The notes under the pieces were generated by a model. The model had not been told where the DNA came from. It did not search any database and saw only the letters and a program-made list of their open reading frames with translations. Below are positions 1 through 14,947 of a DNA stretch of 64,000 nucleotides, piece by piece. A program made the position numbers and the translations under genes. Origin of the DNA: Misgurnus anguillicaudatus (taxonomy: Eukaryota; Chordata; Actinopteri; Cypriniformes; Cobitidae). Position 1 is the first letter of the stretch, and the number at the start of each line of letters is the position of its first letter. The DNA lies in the NCBI RefSeq assembly GCF_027580225.2, contig NC_073354.2, forward strand, positions 31,330,001 through 31,394,000, written 5' to 3'.

Positions 1-334
1 GTACAGGTTTTATGTATTAACGTCCAGAAGAGGACAATTTAGATGTGCACGGATCGTGCAGAAAAGACGTGTGATTCAAGGTCAGATGACGTCAAAGACG
101 TCGGTTGGATTTTCATTTTGGAACTATTTTTGAACCATGACGGGACGTGATGGAGGAACGTATTTTTAATGGTAATCAGACGTTCAAATGTTTGCTGGGT
201 ATAGTAAGTTCGGAATTTAATCTTGTATGTGCAAAAAAATTGGGCTTCAATGGCTTTTTAAAAAAATCTGATGCTGGACACCTTCTAAATCTGGATTTTG
301 TGAGAATCACCCATTAGGATATTAATATCATGAA
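1..334. other. intergenic or intronic DNA, no feature recognised
   Basis: AT-rich sequence with no convincing open frame, splice pair or terminal repeat. Confidence 0.4.
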
Positions 335-745
335 AATATGACTTTTTCCATGTTTAGGTGCTTTATTCGGGTCCCCAGTGCTTTTATCAACTTAGAAAAT
401 GTGAAAAAGAACAACCAGTAACTTAGTTTTGGTAAACCATTCTCTGCAAGCATGTGGAAAAATAGCTCATTGAAATTTGTCTTCCCTTGTGATGTCAGAA
501 GGGGATGATACCGCCCCTTAATCTGCACTATCCAACCACGACACTGCCATTTAGTGCAGAGATCAGCTCATTTGCATTAAAAAGGGCACACCCAAAACGG
601 CTTACCCGTGCACAAAGTGGCAATGTTAACATGATATAATAAATTATCTATATGGTATTTTGAGCTTAAACTTCACATATGTACTCTGGAGACACCAAAT
701 ATTTATTTAACATTTTATAAAAGTTTTGTGAAATGTCCCCTTTAA
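335..745. mobile_element. partial TTAA-type element, same family as 50028-50864
   Basis: The right end is CCCCTTTAA at 737-745. Read in reverse complement, the stretch matches the element at 50028-50864: the segment mentioning GGTGTC then CCAGAGT, the AATACCATAT stretch, and the GATAGTGCAGATTAA stretch. The left terminus is not recognisable, so the copy is truncated. It preserves the uninterrupted TTAA site (518-521) into which another element has inserted in the 50 kb copy. Family membership is seen directly; a piggyBac-like origin is inferred from the TTAA ends. Confidence 0.6.
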
Positions 746-2222
746 GTATCATGTTCCATAAATATATTTAGTAAATTTCCTACCGTAAATATATTAAAAA
801 AATCTATTTATCATTACTAATATGTTGCTAAGGATTTCATTTGGACAACTTTAAAAGCAATTTTTTCAAATAACTTAATTTTTTTGCACCCTCGGATTCC
901 AGATTGTCAAATAGTTGTACAGTATCTCAGCCAAATATTGTCCTGTCCTAACAAACCATACATCATTGTTTATTCAGCTTCCAGATATTATATAGATCTC
1001 AATTCAAAAAATGATCCTTATTACAATCAATGATTATAACAAGTTAAGTGAAACCATTATACGTAGTGTAAAGTGAATACAATATACTGTAAAGCCCTCA
1101 GGATTTCTTCATCTTCTTTGTGCAATGATCCCAATAATAGCTTCTTCATGCCGTGCAATTCCAATCTCAGAAAGTTACCGGATTTATTTTGTATCCCCGT
1201 CCTGATAAATCTCTGGGAATTCTTTGTTTGTTTATGTGTTCATTCAGTTGAATAAAGCTATTTGCATTATAAATGAATAAGCCAGTGATGGTTCTGAGGG
1301 ACCGGTGATTTTCAGCCATGCTTGAATTGCTCGCAGTAATCACTGTTACACCGGGATTGCTCGAATTCGTACATGTATTTAATTATTGAATTTTAATATT
1401 TCTGTGCAGTGCTTTCATAACCCAGCCATGCTTTTAGGTCCCACATATTTCTCCCCTGGCTGATGTAGGCTCTGGGCTATCTTCAGACGTGGTATAAAAC
1501 CCCTACGTGAGACGCATAAATAAAAAGATACACTTGTACGAGGATTCCCGATGGCCTTTGTTTCTATTCTGGTTATCGTTGCGTACGCCGAAAGCCCGTT
1601 TAATTCAGGTTGTCGAATATTTCTAGCTTTGCCATTTAAAAGAATTGCTGTTGAATAAATTCCAGTGTCCTTGATCAATTCACTTCGTGACTTTTGGGGG
1701 CTTGCTGATAAATTCCTGTTAAATGTTAACATTTACCAAGACCTGTTCTCCGCCATGGCGCTTAAATGAAATTTGAATGGCTGACATTTACCAGACAGAG
1801 ATGCTTTCCTAAAGACGTTAGCGTGCGAAGCGTAGATCAGGCTGTCAATGGACTGAAAACCTGCCTGATTCAACTAAAAGATCTGTCAGACCTGAGCTAT
1901 ATCGCCCTCATATGCAGGTGATTATGAGTTTTCATCTGTAGAGCTGTCCGCTGGGAATTCCCTTTTCAAGGAAAGATGAAGAATCACACTCCACCGGTTC
2001 CATTTACAACACCATTTTCATCTGAGACTTTCCATCTTTCTGTTATCATTAGTACACGACCGCCGGGGGAGCCGTGATGTAGAGGCTGTTGTCATTTCGC
2101 AAGTGTCTTTATACAAGTGTTACTCAACTTGTGTTTGTGAGTAAACAGGTTTCTGACAATGCTCCAAAGTCCCAAGATAAACCAAAGAACTGCAGCTGAT
2201 TTTGCAGCCTGGTCTCAATGTA
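746..2222. other. no gene or repeat recognised
   Basis: About 1.5 kb of mixed-composition DNA. A 105-codon open frame on the minus strand (1415-1732) shows no recognisable domain and is not called as a gene. Confidence 0.35.
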
Positions 2223-2922
2223 TTAAAAGGACACTCCACTTTTTTTGAAAATATGCTCATTTTCCAGAGTTAAGCATTTGATTTTTACTGTTTTGAAATC
2301 CATTTAGCTGATCTCCGGGTCTGGCAGTATCACTTTTAGCATAGTTTAGCACAATCCATTGAATCTGATTATACCATTAGCATCACGCTAAAAATAACCA
2401 AAGAGTTGCAATATTTTTCCTATTTGAAACTTGACTCTTCTGTAGTAGCATCGTGTACTGAGACAGACGGAAAATTAAAAGTTGTGATTTTCTAGAGCGG
2501 TTTTGCTAGGAACTATACTCTCATTCTGGCGTAATAATCAAGGACTTTGCTGCTGTAACATGGCTGCAGGAGGTGCAATGATATTACGCAGCAGCCGAAA
2601 ATAGTCCCCTTAGTAACTTTCAATGGCAGGGGACTATTTTTGGGCACTGAGTAATATCATTGCACCTCCTGCAGCAATGTTACGGCAGCAAAGCCCTTGA
2701 CTATAGAATGAGAGTATAGTTCCTAGCCCTATCTGCCTAGAAAATCGCAACTTTTAATTTTCCGTCGGTCTTAGTACACTATGTAACTATAAGAGTCAAG
2801 TTTTAAATAGGAAAAATATCTAAACTCTTTGCTTATTTTTAGCCACAATGCTAATGGTCTAATCAGATTCAATGGATTACGCTAAGCTATGCTAAAAGTG
2901 GTAGCGCCAGACCCAGAGATCT
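2223..2922. mobile_element. long inverted-repeat (foldback) element
   Basis: Arms 2310-2610 and 2628-2922 are imperfect reverse complements around an axis near 2619. Examples are AATAGTCCCCT against AGGGGACTATT, and GATCTCCGGGTCTGGC against its counterpart near 2907-2922. The left side extends outward to TTAAAAGGACACTCC at 2223, which has no partner on the right, so the right terminus looks replaced or diverged. No open frame is present. It is probably a non-autonomous DNA transposon. Confidence 0.75.
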
Positions 2923-2967
2923 TTTTTACAGCTACAAAACGTAAAATATTTCATAAATCTTTCATAC

Positions 2968-3201
2968 CCCTACTGAAAAATCCAGCTAAGGCCAGCATAA
3001 GTTGGTAGCTGGTTTTAGCTGGTTTAAAGTGGCATTAGCTGTTTTAAGCTGGTCCGCCCAGCCTGGCAAAGCTGGTGGGTCAGCTGGTCTTCCGGTCTGA
3101 CCAGCTAAGTCCGGCTAGACCAGCTTAAAAAGTGACCAAAACATAGCTAGACCAGATTGCTACACCAGCTTATGCTGGTCTTAGCTGGATTTTTCAGTAG
3201 G
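2968..3201. mobile_element. GCTGGT-rich palindromic MITE, copy 1
   Basis: The left terminus CCCTACTGAAAAATCCAGCT is mirrored by AGCTGGATTTTTCAGTAGG at the right end. The interior is a string of AGCTGGT and ACCAGCT words, so the element can fold on itself repeatedly. It is non-coding. A relative with closely similar ends lies at 21178-21457. Confidence 0.8.
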
Positions 3202-4161
3202 TACCATAAAGATTGCTGTATAATTTCCCTTTAACCTTTTTATTGATAATGTTACCACTCTAACCCTAAACCCAAACCCTTTTTATACAAAAATACGTAA
3301 TGTATTTGCATCCATGGTCCTCTCTGGAGTATATGAAGTAAAGAGAAGTATTAAAGTTATTAATCCCCGAAAACATTCAATATATTTCAATAGTACATCA
3401 ACTGAAAAACAGCAATGTCGCAAATTTGTGATGTAGCATGCAAAAGCCTACATGTGTTTGACATCCCTGCCATAAAGTCATTTGTCGTAAGCTTCTTGAG
3501 GCGCAATATTTTAATTTATAACAAACGCGAGATTTGACGTTTACGTTTGCTAATGAGAACTGGGATCGAGATCGCTGGATAAAGGGCTAAAGGGCATACG
3601 TACAAATTTGTAAGTATGTAAAGCTTTTAATACGTAAATAATTACAGTATTAGTCCTGTTAACACACCGATATTATATGTTTCAGTGTTTATTAAAACGT
3701 TAAAAAAAGTATGGTTATGTAAATGTATGTATGGTACAACCACACTTTACGTAAAAATACACACGTATTCTCATAAGATCACGTTGGATTGTGCCGTGGT
3801 GAAAAATCAAAAACTGCTGTGCTCATTGACTGCAACATGCTTATAATATATCATCTGTATATAACATGTATTATTCATGGGGAGTTATTAGTTCCTGGTA
3901 CAGTACTTATGTTGTCATAGATCATACTGTCAAAACGTAGTATTAGACTGTATGTTTAACTAGCGGAGGGGTGGGGGCTGCTTCCTTGAATTTTTGTAGG
4001 TGCCGCTGTCGGGCTAGTTTACATGCCCAATTCTGAAACCTATATCACATGTACATTTTTTCCACTTCTGACACGTGTGTAACTTTTCATGATTTTAAAA
4101 GCATGTTTTGGCCCACAAAATGCAATTTATTTCAGAGACGAAAAAGAAGGCATGTTTATTT
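3202..4161. other. no gene recognised
   Basis: AT-rich DNA. A short CTAACCCTAAACCCAAACCC stretch near 3259 resembles the core of the modular foldbacks described at 18474 and elsewhere, but without arms. Confidence 0.35.
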
Positions 4162-4972
4162 AAGATGCTTAAAGGGACATTTCACCAGTAGAAACATTCA
4201 TCTTTAATGAAAGTGGGTCATATTTGTAGTCAAAACATAACATTTATTTAGAATTTGTTGCCTATTTGTCAGAGAAAAGACAGAACGTTACTTTAGGGTG
4301 CATTTGTATGGAAAACTACAACTCCCACAATGCACCACAATGCACAGCTCTGCAAGCCACTCCCATTAATCCAGAACAACACTCAGCTGTATGCTTTTGT
4401 GTACATACATGCCACATTAGTATAAGAAAGAAAATAGAAACACTCACTTCAGTCAGACTTCTGTTTTTCTTTGCTGGCCTTTTCTGTCGCTTCCAGTTTA
4501 GGATTCTAAAATATGTATCCAGGACGCCGCTGTCCATACACGAAACAAAGCTTGGGTGGTTGGTTCACCACACAAACGAATTGTGTCGTAGGAGCAGGCT
4601 TCACTCAGTTTCTTATTTATTTTTGTATTGTGGCTCATAAAGGTGCCACGAACAATTCAATTAAATTTTCTTTATATAGCGCTTTTCGCAATAGTTAATT
4701 GTTTCAAAGAAGCTTTACATTAATAGAAGCAGTGAAAAGCACAGAAAAACGACAGATAGCACAACATAATGGACGATAGCATAAGCAGTTAAATTTGCTG
4801 CAGCTATGAATCAACATTATAAGGGAGCGTATTACTAATGTAATGTATAGAAGAGGGTGCTAAGTTAAGCCCAAGAAGGCTGCCTTCCCGGGGTGAAAAA
4901 CCCCCTAGGAGAAAAAAACCCCGGGCTTTTTAGCCGGGGAAATAAAAAAAGTCCTAGGAGGAAAAAACCCTT

Positions 4973-4975
<3 letters not shown>
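4162..4975. repeat. mosaic of dispersed-repeat fragments
   Basis: Starts with a TTAAAGGGACATTTCACC end typical of the TTAA-type elements here. From about 4655 it contains a TTTATATAGCGCTTTTC segment of a kind I recognise as dispersed in cyprinid genomes, followed by GC-rich CCTAGGAG/CCCCGGG words (4885-4975). Open frames of 60-124 codons at 4266-4698 have no domain and lie inside the repeat. Confidence 0.4.

Positions 4976-5027
<52 letters not shown>
4976..5027. repeat. (TA)n microsatellite
   Basis: Uninterrupted TA dinucleotides, about 26 units. Confidence 0.95.
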
Positions 5028-5031
<4 letters not shown>

Positions 5032-5860
5032 GTCAACGGATAAGGAGATTAAGCGACGATTAAGCGGAGATTAAGTAGGTTCTGCCGGTGATCGTTGGTC
5101 AGGCACCAGCTGGGCATCACATTGAAGGACGGCCAGTAGATCAGAGGTGTGCCGACTTTCACATTTACCGAAACTGGGTCTGTTTGTCTCATTGTCCTCG
5201 ATGTCAAAGACAAGACAGGGAGAGAAAAACAAAATCATATTAGCGTAGGGGCCGTTCACATGTAATGCAAGTGTCACACCGTGATGTGGTTTAAATCAGC
5301 TTGGTTCCAGACAGGCTGACTATTGCGGCATAATTATGTTATCCACAGTTGAGGATTTAACAAATTGGGGGCCCAATGTGAAGGTATCTATGGTAACAAA
5401 GGGTCACCTTTAGAACAGCGGATTAGAGCATCACGCTTGCGAAATCACCCTCTTCCATATCATATCGATTACCTTCCGCTATTATTGTAACATGAAGTCT
5501 GGCTTGCTCCACATCGTCTGTTAGCTTAGCTCAGCATAAAGATGGCGGCTGATCGTTTCTTTTCGTGTATAGTTGTGTATTTTCGTAAGTCCCACCCACT
5601 GATCTGTAATAGGTCTGTACTCATTTCTCATTCCCCCTAGTCCTGGCTTAAGCTAATCACTGTCCGGGAAACCACCCCCTTATGATAACTAAGACCTAGT
5701 CCTGGCTTTAGCTAAGCCATGTCTGTGAAACCAGCGCCTAGTCTAGAGTATTAAATCAGTGGTTTAAGTTTTTAGAAAATAAATACACTCATCTGAATTT
5801 AATCCAGCCCAAACAAACATAGAGTCCTATTAGAAAGAAAAATCACAGATGAGATCTCTT
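5028..5860. repeat. dispersed-repeat material with a degenerate ~60-bp tandem pair
   Basis: Two copies of CCTAGTCCTGGCTT(A/T)AGCTAA followed by a GGGAAACCACC-like tail start near 5637 and 5695. The rest has no recognisable ends. Confidence 0.4.
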
Positions 5861-6000
5861 TAACTCTTTTTCCGGCATTGATGAGTTATCTCGTCCATTA
5901 ATAGAAAACGCCTCCCTGCCAATGACGAGTTTTTACAGCAATCCATATTTCCACTATTATCCACTAGGTGGCGCTTTTACACAACTTATAAAACACTGAA
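5861..6000. repeat. AACTCTTTCCGGC-type repeat fragment
   Basis: Related to segments at 9801-9822 and 49878-50027, which share AACTCTTTxCCTGCC followed by GAGTTATCTC and TTATCCACTAG words. It is non-coding. Confidence 0.5.
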
Positions 6001-7000
6001 ACATCCACTGATCCAAAAACAGTAAAAGCTCCTTGTATGTTTTGATCATCAATCTGAAGTTGATCTCTAACAAAAGTCCTTTACAAAAATGAGATTATCT
6101 CAGCTTTTTTGCTCAAATTTGGTGTTTTTGAAGAGGTGATGTTGTTTTCCTCTGGGGTAACCTCCATACCCCTTTTATTTCTCCACATTGACAATTGTGC
6201 ATCGTGATCTGTCTCAGACAACAGACGCCTTTGCAATAGGCAGCATATCTGTCTAAATCTTGCTTGTTATTTTCTGTTTTTGAAGTAGATATAACATGGG
6301 TGGTTGAATGTCATGGATCCTTTGAGGCCATGCGAGCGTGTCACACAACAGTGTTGAATTATTAGTCTATGATTAATGAAGAGCCTGTTTCATTTGAGAG
6401 TGATTTTAAATGACGTCCTCTGATAGGATTTTGAGTGCACAGAGATTAATATAGTTAAAGTTCAATGCAGTATTTTCTAATTTATCTGCAAAGGATCCGT
6501 AATGCATTCATGCTGTTTTTGAAATGTCAGCTGGGTTTGATGGAGAGCATCAATGATTAAACACAATAATGTCTTATTTAGAAAAAAAAGAAGATTATTT
6601 TTAATTAAAGATCATTTTTAAAATGCAAGGCTTTGAAAAGCATTGGACACACTACTCTGGTTCACTGTGATATATGAGCCTGCAGAATTACATTCATGTG
6701 TGATATTAATTACACACCCAATGGACCTTAATTTTCACGTGGAGAACACAAATGGTGAGCCGGCTGGATACATCAAGCTGCACTGATTTGCATACTTGCT
6801 TATCTTTAAGATTTGTTTGCTCTCACTTGCTGTGAGGGGAAACGGAGACCGAGAAGAGACATCTGCATTTTTTATTTCTTTGTCCATCAACTGGGAATAG
6901 GACGTTCCTTATAACAGTAATTAAATACATTTTTAAGGACTGGAGCCTATCCCAACATCTTGGGCCACAGGCAGGATACACTTTAAAAATTAAAGGTTTC
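6001..7000. other. no gene recognised
   Basis: About 1 kb of AT-rich, apparently low-copy DNA without convincing exons. Confidence 0.35.
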
Positions 7001-7414
7001 TTAAAGGCCGGAATACACTGCAGAATCTTTGCACTCCTATAAGATCTTATCACATTGTGCGACATGGATCGTGTAAACTTTGGTACTAAAAGCATTTAGA
7101 CGGTAAGATGATGACACGGAGGCTTCGACACCTGCGTTACCGCAACGTCACCAGCATGCGTTAGTGGTAAACAAATACCAGTACGCAGGTCGTAGCAGCA
7201 AACGCGCTCTGCGTTGATCATGCTGAATTTCTGACATTGTCAGAAAACTATCGTAAGCTATCTTTGGACGCAAGACCGAAAAACGTCAGTCTTTGAACCT
7301 CTCTCAGTGTACGACATAGGACCACCGATGAAGAGCCACGATCACAGAAATTTTTCACGATGGCAATCTTTCGTCTGGGACAGCCAAAAATCGTGCAGTT
7401 TATCCCGGGCTTAA
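7001..7414. mobile_element. TTAA-flanked element with imperfect terminal repeats
   Basis: Bounded by TTAA at 7001-7004 and 7411-7414. The left end AGGCCGGAATACACTGCA resembles the reverse complement of the right end TGCAGTTTATCCCGGGC. It is non-coding. Confidence 0.5.
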
Positions 7415-7442
7415 AGGTTCTATGTCGGCATGTTTGGTTCTA

Positions 7443-7853
7443 CACTGCAAAAAAGGATTTTCAAGAAAAAAAATTCTTAGTATTTTTGTCTTGTTTACAG
7501 TAATGCTTTTTTTATGAGCAAAATGACCCAAGAAAATAAGTCTAGTTTTTAGACAAAAAAAAATGTACAATTAAGGGAATATGTGCCTAAAACAAGCAAA
7601 AAATTTTGTAAATGGAGTGAGAAAATTTTTCTTGAAATAAGTGTTTAAGAAAAAAGTTAACTTATTTGAAGATTTTTTTTCTCACCCTATTGGTAGATAT
7701 TTTTACTTGTTTTAAGCACAAATTCAATAAATTGTATATTGTATGTCTAAAAACTAGACTTTTTTATCAAGAAATAAGAATTGTATTTAAAAGCATCTTA
7801 AGATATTTCTACTAAAAACAAGACAAAATACTAAGAAAGTAATTTTTGCAGTG
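7443..7853. mobile_element. palindromic MITE family A, copy 1
   Basis: Begins CACTGCAAAA and ends TTTTTGCAGTG. The two halves are reverse complements carrying the words TATTTTTGTCTTGTTT, GATGAGCAAAATGACCC and AGTCTAGTTTTTAGAC. It is non-coding and AT-rich. The family has at least seven copies in the window (7443, 7850, 24189, 27308, 27703, 28080, 28343). Confidence 0.85.
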
Positions 7854-8292
7854 CAAAAATTATTTTTACGAAAAAAATGTTCTTAGTATTTTTGTCTTGT
7901 TTTTAGTAAAAATATCTAAACATTCTTAAATTAAGATGTATTTTCTTGATGAGCAAAATGACCCGTTTTTGGACCAAAAATATCAAATTTAAGTGATTTT
8001 GTGCATAAAACAAGCAAAAAAATCTGCCAATGTGGTAAGCAAATTTTTCTTGAATTTTTCTTGAATTTAGTATTTAAGGAAAATTTTCTAGATTTTTTAC
8101 TTACCCAAATGGCAGATTTTTTTGCTTGTTTAATGCATAAAATCACTTAAAATTTATATTTTTGGTCTAAAAACTAGACTTATTTTCTTGGGTTGTTTTG
8201 CTCATCAAAAAAAACCATCTTAATTTAAGAATTTTTTATATTTTTACTGAAAACAAGACAAATATAGTAAGTTTTTTTTTCTTGAAAAATTG
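7850..8292. mobile_element. palindromic MITE family A, copy 2
   Basis: Joined end to end with copy 1, sharing the GCAGTGCAAAAA junction. The left arm has TTCTTAGTATTTTTGTC and the right arm ACAAGACAAATATAGTAAG. Its terminal GCAGTG is missing at the right, where it runs straight into the family B element. Confidence 0.75.
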
Positions 8293-8489
8293 ATTCATTC
8301 AATTTACTCAATTTTTTTAAGGTAAGTGGTTGCAATAAATTTATTTAAGCTACATTTAAACACAAAAAAGATTAGTAAAGTAAAATACAATAAAAAACTT
8401 TTGTTTAAATGTAGCTTAAATAAATTGATTTCAACCACTTACCTTAAAAAATTGAGTACAGTAAATTAAATAAATATTTTTTTCCAGTG
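8291..8489. mobile_element. palindromic MITE family B, copy 1
   Basis: The left arm TTAAGGTAAGTGGTTGCAAT and TAAGCTACATTTAAAC is mirrored in the right arm by GTTTAAATGTAGCTTAAATA and CAACCACTTACCTTAA. It ends CCAGTG. A second copy lies at 48897-49092. Confidence 0.8.
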
Positions 8490-9829
8490 TGCATGTAAAT
8501 TTGGCCCTAGATGTCAATGGCTTAAATACCAATGCATGGTCTCTGTTTAAGTTTTTTTTTAATTATTTTCCATACACAGTCAGAAATAATAGTCAAAAAA
8601 TTAAATATAGTCTCTAGCTATTTTTTATAACACAAAGTAGATACAAATTGTTGACATTAGTAATAGTAATAGTACAGGGTTTTAAAATCAATGTGAAGAG
8701 AAATGTCTGTGTTATTGTTATCTTGACTAATCTGGTCAGGTTTTGTGATGTCCGTGATTTTGGAGGTACTAAATGTAACCACCTGCAAAGCCGTTTGCTT
8801 GTTCCACGCAGTTGGGGATAATAAAAGGCCAGGTTTAGTGAGTTTTGTTTGGCCCCTCGGGACTCTCTTTTACTAAATCACAACTCGACTATAAGGTGGA
8901 TTATTGTACTAACACAGACACCAGCTGGAAAACAATTGCTGCCCCTGAAACAATCCCATGAGCTCCTCGTTCCCTCTGATATAGTGTTTTTATTTTGTAC
9001 CCTTGTTTTTATTTGTGGCTATAGTCTGAAGTCATGCCTGAAAATGTGATTTCCATCTTTCTTTCTTCCCAGGCCTCAAGCATGTAACGCGTGACGAGTG
9101 AATTTGGTTCGCAGGCGTGATATAATTGTCATGTGCGATTGTGAAGAGAGAGAGAGATGGAGAGATGATTACAACAGATTCAACTGTGCCAAAGGGCTGT
9201 CAGGTTCTCGTCCCTGATCCCTCATCCTCATTAACAGTGTAAGTCACTTCATTTCGACACCACAGGCTGCCACCTAAGTGCACTGACACGAGTCTCACTT
9301 ACAAAACCCGCAGGAGTTTCGTTCCTCGTGCTAAATGTAGGGCAAAGCTTTGGGAAAGTTAAACATTTCCAACTTTACAATTAGGCTACATTCATAATTA
9401 CATAATTACAGTAAATTTAATATGTTGATCTGAAAGCTGTCTTTCAAGTCCCAATAAAATTAAAAGTGTCAATTCTTTTTTTATGGAATATTGCAGCATT
9501 CATTTTAAAAACAATAATCTATTTGTGTCATTAGTATTATTATTTTTATTTATGTACCTGAAAATGTACTTCTTGTAACGATCTTTCTCTAAATATGTTA
9601 GTTTGTTGGCTTGGCTAAGCATCCGTTAACTCCACCCCCTCCTACTGTCAGTCTGCTGCGAGTTCCATTTCTAAAAGATGAAACGCCTACCTTTTTTAGA
9701 TCCAATCAATTCACAGTGGAAATATAAGCCACACCCACTGTTTTCATCATTGATATTCCACAGTATGTAAAAATACGGGACATCCGGTTTACAAGCACTT
9801 TAACTCTTTTCCTGCCATTTATACACATA
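8490..9829. other. no gene recognised; short (GA)n at about 9144
   Basis: Contains a polypyrimidine-CAG acceptor-like sequence near 9060, but the sequence after it has stops within six to twelve codons in the frames checked. No partner donor was identified. Confidence 0.35.

Positions 9830-12368
<2,539 letters not shown>

Positions 12369-12397
<29 letters not shown>
12369..12397. repeat. (TA)n microsatellite
   Basis: About 14 TA units immediately after the hAT-type element, probably the other half of the array at 10981-11101. Confidence 0.9.
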
Positions 12398-13521
12398 CTC
12401 CTTTATTTTAATAGTACAGTGTGTATAGCAATTGATATGGGATGAGAGAAAGGGGAACATGAGCCATGAATGTATCACGACTTGAACTCGGGTTGTCCGA
12501 AATGTTACTGGCAGCCCACCAATTGGTGCTGACAAAAATATTACTACAATTATGAAATAAATAAGACAGGAAAATGTATTCTCACTCCTATAAACGTTTA
12601 CAAAAGTGCAAAGCATTAAGTTAAGATTCATCATTGTAATCTCACTTTTCAGCTCAGTGATAGTTTTTTTTTTCAAATCCACTCTTTGTTTAATTTAATT
12701 TCTAGGCACGTTTTCGAGCTGTTGTGCTTCACGCTTGTAGTCTGAATGAACAATCTCTTCTCCAGGCCTGTAGATGTCAAGTGTGAGAATCTATGTGCCA
12801 GCAAATCTACACAGTCCTCAGACGGTTGCTATTGGAAACCATTAAGCCATGTGTTTTATAGTCATGTAGTGACAGTGATGATGAGAAACCTCATTCGTGC
12901 TTTGAGATCAAATTGATATGCATTGCTAAAATCTCATTATGACTTCTGTATCTATGAAATTCAGTGAGCACATAACAAAGCGGTCGAGATTAGAAATAGT
13001 TTTACGATGTAGTGTTTGTGAACTAATGAACTAATTACCAGTGTTTTTTACTGTATGAGGTTTGTCACCCTCATCACAGGTCATATAAATCCTTCTACTG
13101 AGATGAACACATCATTAGATGAATCAATTAATGGGAAAAGCCTATTCAGCACAAATACTGTATTTGGTTTATTTAAATATAGATATAAATTGGTACCAAC
13201 GTGAGCATGGCAAGTTTAGTATTGGCATGCAGCATATACTTCTGCTTTGCAAACAATAGAGGCCACCAGGGCAAATACAATTAATATTTATGCATATGCA
13301 TTTAGTTAATTTATATAGTTTATATTAATTTTATTTACAGCTTATGTAATTTACATTTACACTACATGTGTACCCTGGGAATCAAACCCACAACCTTTGC
13401 GCTGCTTCCGCAATGCTCGACTCGATTAAATGCCTTTAAATGTACTTTTCACATACATTATCATTTATTTATTACCTCTTGTTCAATAGAGCGCGTTTTG
13501 TCACTACGTTGTCTCTGACAA
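12398..13521. other. no gene recognised; tRNA-like B-box relic at 13372-13430
   Basis: CCCTGGGAATCAAACCCACA near 13374 matches segments near 17160 and 32040 (TCGAACCCATGACCTTTTGC type), a dispersed fish repeat with a tRNA-promoter-like B box. The rest is featureless. Confidence 0.4.
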
Positions 13522-14292
13522 TAGTCCCTTTCACACATACAGTCTTTACTGGTAATTTACTGGTAAATTGCAGTTAACATGTCATGTGTGAACAGAACCT
13601 TTCCGGTAAATCAGTGCTCCCAATTTACCAGTAAGACAGGTTGTAAGATTAACGGTAATTTACCGGTAAGCGCTGTGTGTGAACAAAAAAAATATAGCAT
13701 TACCGGCATTTAGATGACGTCAGACCGCGCTGACAGATCGGGCCAATCAGAAAGTTTTTTATACAGGTGACGCGGTTTCCCCCAGACTATTTACGGACGT
13801 TTCCACACACATGTTGCTTAAAAGTCAAGCACACCTGAAGTTAACATCCACATTTCTTCACCAAAGTTGTTTAAAACGGCTTACCATCTAATTGCCAAAT
13901 TGCAGACGTTCTTAGCACACCATCTGTGAAGCCTAATGTGCAAACGCGCAGGTTCCGTTTGACGCCGCCTAACGCAATGTTGTTTGGTCACGAGCAACTT
14001 CGCGACCGTTTGCCACAGATGTGAAAACAACAAAATACGGACCGTGGATATTAAGTCATAACCCGCCGTTTACAAATACGACACGGACGGAGCTCGCCGG
14101 ACGCGCGCCACAGGTAACTTCCGCTTTCTCTCCGAGTTTACCGGTATTTTGATTCTGATGTGTGAATGATGTCTTACTGGTAAAAAGACGGAACGTCACT
14201 GCATGTGTGAACAGCACATTTTTGTATTTACTGGTAAATTCATTCTGGTAAATTCATGGTAATTTACCAGAATTACTGTGTGAAAGAGGCTA
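13522..14292. mobile_element. non-autonomous element with TAGTCCCTTTCACACA ends
   Basis: The left end TAGTCCCTTTCACACA is mirrored, with two mismatches, by TGTGTGAAAGAGGCTA at 14277-14292. Both subterminal regions are full of TTACTGGTAAATT and AATTTACCAG words that can pair across the element. The 770-bp interior is GC-richer and non-coding. Superfamily uncertain; the ends look hAT-like. Confidence 0.65.
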
Positions 14293-14706
14293 ATGACATG
14301 TTTGTCCTGTTGCAGCCACCGTAGCTTCACTTCATCTTACCACTAGATGCTGCTAAAACACATGGACTTTTAATATAAATATTTTAATGCAACTATCTTT
14401 CTTAAGTACAACTATATTTCTAAAGAAAAAAGATAGAAGTTACCCATAGATGGAAGAATGTTATAAAGAAAAACATCAAATAAAATGGTACATTTGCCTT
14501 TAGACATTATACTTTGTATCTGTAGATTTTTCCCCTTACTGTGACAATACAGATGACAGGCAGTTTGATTTTCAGTATGACTACAGCTGTCTCACTTTGA
14601 CAGCTGTCAATCACAGAGACCACACTTCATGTTGAAAACATTAGCTTTCACGTCTGCTGTTAGCTAGATTTGCTTGCTCTGTTGTATTGCCAACATCACT
14701 TACATT
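14293..14706. other. no gene; 14318-14356 is a scrap of the 51866-52230 family
   Basis: ACCACTAGATGCTGCTAAAA at 14339 matches the right part of the TTAA elements at 28501 and 51866. The rest is unremarkable. Confidence 0.4.
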
Positions 14707-14930
14707 TTAAAGGCGGAGTCCACGATGTTTGAAAGCCAATGTTGATATTTGAAATCACCCAAACAAACACGCCCCTACCCCAATAGAATCTGGACCTTCT
14801 GTTGATAGACCCGCCCCACACATACGCAACCCGGCATTTGATTTGATTTGATTGGCTATAAGTGTGTTTTGGTAGTCGGCCCGTCTCCTTTTCCAACGCG
14901 TTTTTCAAACATCGTGGACTCCGCCTTTAA
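14707..14930. mobile_element. TTAA-flanked MITE with 27-bp perfect inverted repeats
   Basis: TTAA at 14707-14710 and 14927-14930 bounds a 224-bp unit. Positions 14708-14734 are the exact reverse complement of 14903-14929 (AGGCGGAGTCCACGATGTTT and flanks). It is non-coding. A piggyBac-like origin is suggested by the TTAA. Confidence 0.8.
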
Positions 14931-14947
14931 GCTAAATCAAAACAACC

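Noticed and set aside
4266..4698. Overlapping frames of 124, 73 and 61 codons
   Set aside because: They overlap on both strands inside dispersed-repeat sequence and show no domain.
9050..9100. Exon after the acceptor-like tract at 9040-9063
   Set aside because: Stops within six to twelve codons in the frames checked and no donor identified.
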